DNA of 7,421 nucleotides from Candidatus Eiseniibacteriota bacterium (GTDB taxonomy: Bacteria; Joyebacterota; Joyebacteria; Joyebacterales; Joyebacteraceae), in the NCBI GenBank assembly GCA_030639555.1, contig DAOWCM010000105.1:1-7421 (forward strand). The letters are read 5' to 3'. Positions 6,306-7,421 of the stretch are shown here, one piece after another. The notes under the pieces were generated by a model. The model worked only from the letters and a program-made list of their open reading frames with translations. It was not told the DNA's origin and searched no databases. The position numbers and the translations under genes were made by a program. The first letter of the stretch is position 1. Every line of letters starts with the position of its first letter.

Positions 6306-7421
6306 TCACCTGTAGAGTGCCTTGATCTCTCCCCAGGAGGCGTTCTCCACCGGGTCCGGATGCTGGCCCTCGAACCAGACGTCGTCAATCATGACACCGG
6401 CGTCGCCACCGGCTCCCGGACCGCAACCGTTCTCGGTCGTATACATGGTCCACAGGAAGCCACCGAAGGTGTAGGGCGCTGGGTCGCAGAACTGGCCGAT
6501 GTCGAAGCCTACGTTCAGGCCCGTGCTGCCCCAGCCGTCGCAGGAACCGAAGTCGCCCCAGTACGCCGCGACGCCGTAGTAATCAGCGCCGTTGCACGTG
6601 CCGAAGAAAGCGCAGTAGTCGTTGTCGACCGTCGGGACCGCGAAGTGGACCGCCATGAAGGCCGTGCAGGACATGGCATCGGTCAGATCAACGAGAGGAG
6701 TGTACAGGCCGTTCTGCAGATTGGGAGGAACCAGGCTCGTGTCCGCGTCGTCGCCGCACCACCAGCTGTGCGGGTCGCTGTACGCCGGGCACATCCTGTC
6801 GATGACGTGCCAGTAGTCGCCGGCTGCGCCGGGGACGCCCGGAATCAGATTGACCTCGTCGTCGGCGTTGTCGTAGAAGTACACGTACCCGCCGAAGTAG
6901 TCGAAGACCTTGACGATGTCGCACATGAAAGCGCCACCAACGGTGTTGTCGCCGTCCTCGTCCGACCAGGCGCCGTCGGAGATGAACCGGAAGCGCGCGA
7001 CGAGCGGATTGTCGTACGTATCGAGGATGAACCCGTAGGCACCGATGTCGGCCCACGGGGCCGAACCGTCGTAGCCGCGGTTCAGGTCCACGAAGACACC
7101 CAAGCTCTCGGCCTGAATGTACGTGTAGTCGTAGCCGACCTCCGAATCGTGACGGAACGCGTAGGTCAGGATCGGATACGTGGCAGCGGACAGATCCAGC
7201 ACCGGGAAGTCCAACCTGTCGTCCCAGCTGTTGCCGTAGCCGCCGTCGCTGTCATAGTCAAAGTTGCCGCACCACCAGGAGTTCGTGCCTTCGAAGGCCA
7301 TGTATGGGTCTACGTGGAAGTGGGGGGACGCGCCGGCGCTGAAGTCCACCGTGCTCCAGCCGCTGACGTCACCCTCGATGTCGTCGAACCAGAACAACTG
7401 GTTGGGGTATCTCTCATGCCC
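6306..7421 (-). CDS. Secreted protein with two tandem SWWCG beta-sandwich modules, 5' end cut by window edge
   Basis: The frame is open from the window edge (GHERYPNQLFWFDD) to a TGA at 6308-6306, giving 371 visible residues. No convincing start is visible, so the gene begins outside the window. The visible part holds two related modules. Module 1 (about 9-175) has FHVDPYMAFEGTNSWWCG (signature at 48-52), DDRLDFPVLDLSAA and GGAFMCDIVKVFDY. Module 2 (about 183-355) has YWHVIDRMCPAYSDPHSWWCG (signature at 219-223), TPLVDLTDA and GVMIDDVWFEGQ. The order of motifs is the same, so this is an internal duplication. The pattern of Asp/Gly/Trp-rich strands ending in a 'hydrophobic-DD-hydrophobic' motif resembles MAM or immune-inhibitor-A-type jelly rolls, usually extracellular. 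Ten cysteines are visible, eight of them in module 2, consistent with disulfides in an exported protein. The chain ends ENASWGEIKALYR and lacks the FlgD-like domain of the neighbour. An N-terminal catalytic domain, for example a peptidase, could lie outside the window. Function is not recognised. Confidence 0.88.
   Translation of the reverse strand, partial: GHERYPNQLFWFDDIEGDVSGWSTVDFSAGASPHFHVDPYMAFEGTNSWWCGNFDYDSDGGYGNSWDDRLDFPVLDLSAATYPILTYAFRHDSEVGYDYTYIQAESLGVFVDLNRGYDGSAPWADIGAYGFILDTYDNPLVARFRFISDGAWSDEDGDNTVGGAFMCDIVKVFDYFGGYVYFYDNADDEVNLIPGVPGAAGDYWHVIDRMCPAYSDPHSWWCGDDADTSLVPPNLQNGLYTPLVDLTDAMSCTAFMAVHFAVPTVDNDYCAFFGTCNGADYYGVAAYWGDFGSCDGWGSTGLNVGFDIGQFCDPAPYTFGGFLWTMYTTENGCGPGAGGDAGVMIDDVWFEGQHPDPVENASWGEIKALYR

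Noticed and set aside
7395..7397. TTG at 7397 as the start of the SWWCG gene
   Set aside because: The frame stays open to the window edge, the TTG falls inside what reads as the start of a module, and no signal peptide follows it. The gene is simply truncated.

Overview
The window is GC-rich bacterial DNA. It carries three large genes for secreted proteins, all on the minus strand, so transcription runs from high to low coordinates. No rRNA, tRNA, CRISPR array or mobile element is visible. The gene style suggests an uncultured lineage of the Fibrobacteres-Chlorobi-Bacteroidetes neighbourhood, such as Eisenbacteria, Krumholzibacteria or Latescibacteria. The pointers are signal peptides, gingipain-type (C25) peptidases, an NSPNPFNPST-type C-terminal domain and 'SWWCG' beta-sandwich modules. 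This placement is an inference from protein style, not from a marker gene.

Layout in transcription order. (1) 7421-6306 is the C-terminal 371 residues of a secreted protein whose 5' end lies outside the window. It has two tandem beta-rich modules, each with a SWWCG signature, and ends in SWGEIKALYR. (2) 6305-6011 is a 295-base gap. It has an inverted repeat, a long imperfect hairpin (probable terminator of gene 3) and then a near-consensus sigma70-type promoter and a strong Shine-Dalgarno for the next gene. (3) 6010-2594 is a complete 1138-residue multidomain C25 peptidase. Its parts are a signal peptide, prodomain, catalytic core with H464/C499, Ig-like domain, fibronectin-III-like domain, a cysteine-free amidotransferase-like domain and an FlgD/type-IX-like C-terminal domain. 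(4) 2593-2142 is a 452-base gap. It has a strong hairpin followed by a T-run, and short direct repeats in the leader of the next gene. (5) 2141-1 is a second, paralogous C25 peptidase with H483/C520 intact, cut by the window edge in its first post-catalytic Ig-like domain.

The two peptidases look like a tandem duplication that has diverged. Each gene is separated from the next by several hundred bases with its own hairpin, so they look like independently transcribed, co-oriented genes rather than one operon. The likely theme is extracellular protein degradation or cell-surface processing, together with a surface protein whose modules may bind a ligand. No substrate can be assigned from sequence. 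The least explained elements are the amidotransferase-like insert, the SWWCG modules with their conserved-looking tail, and the intergenic palindromes.
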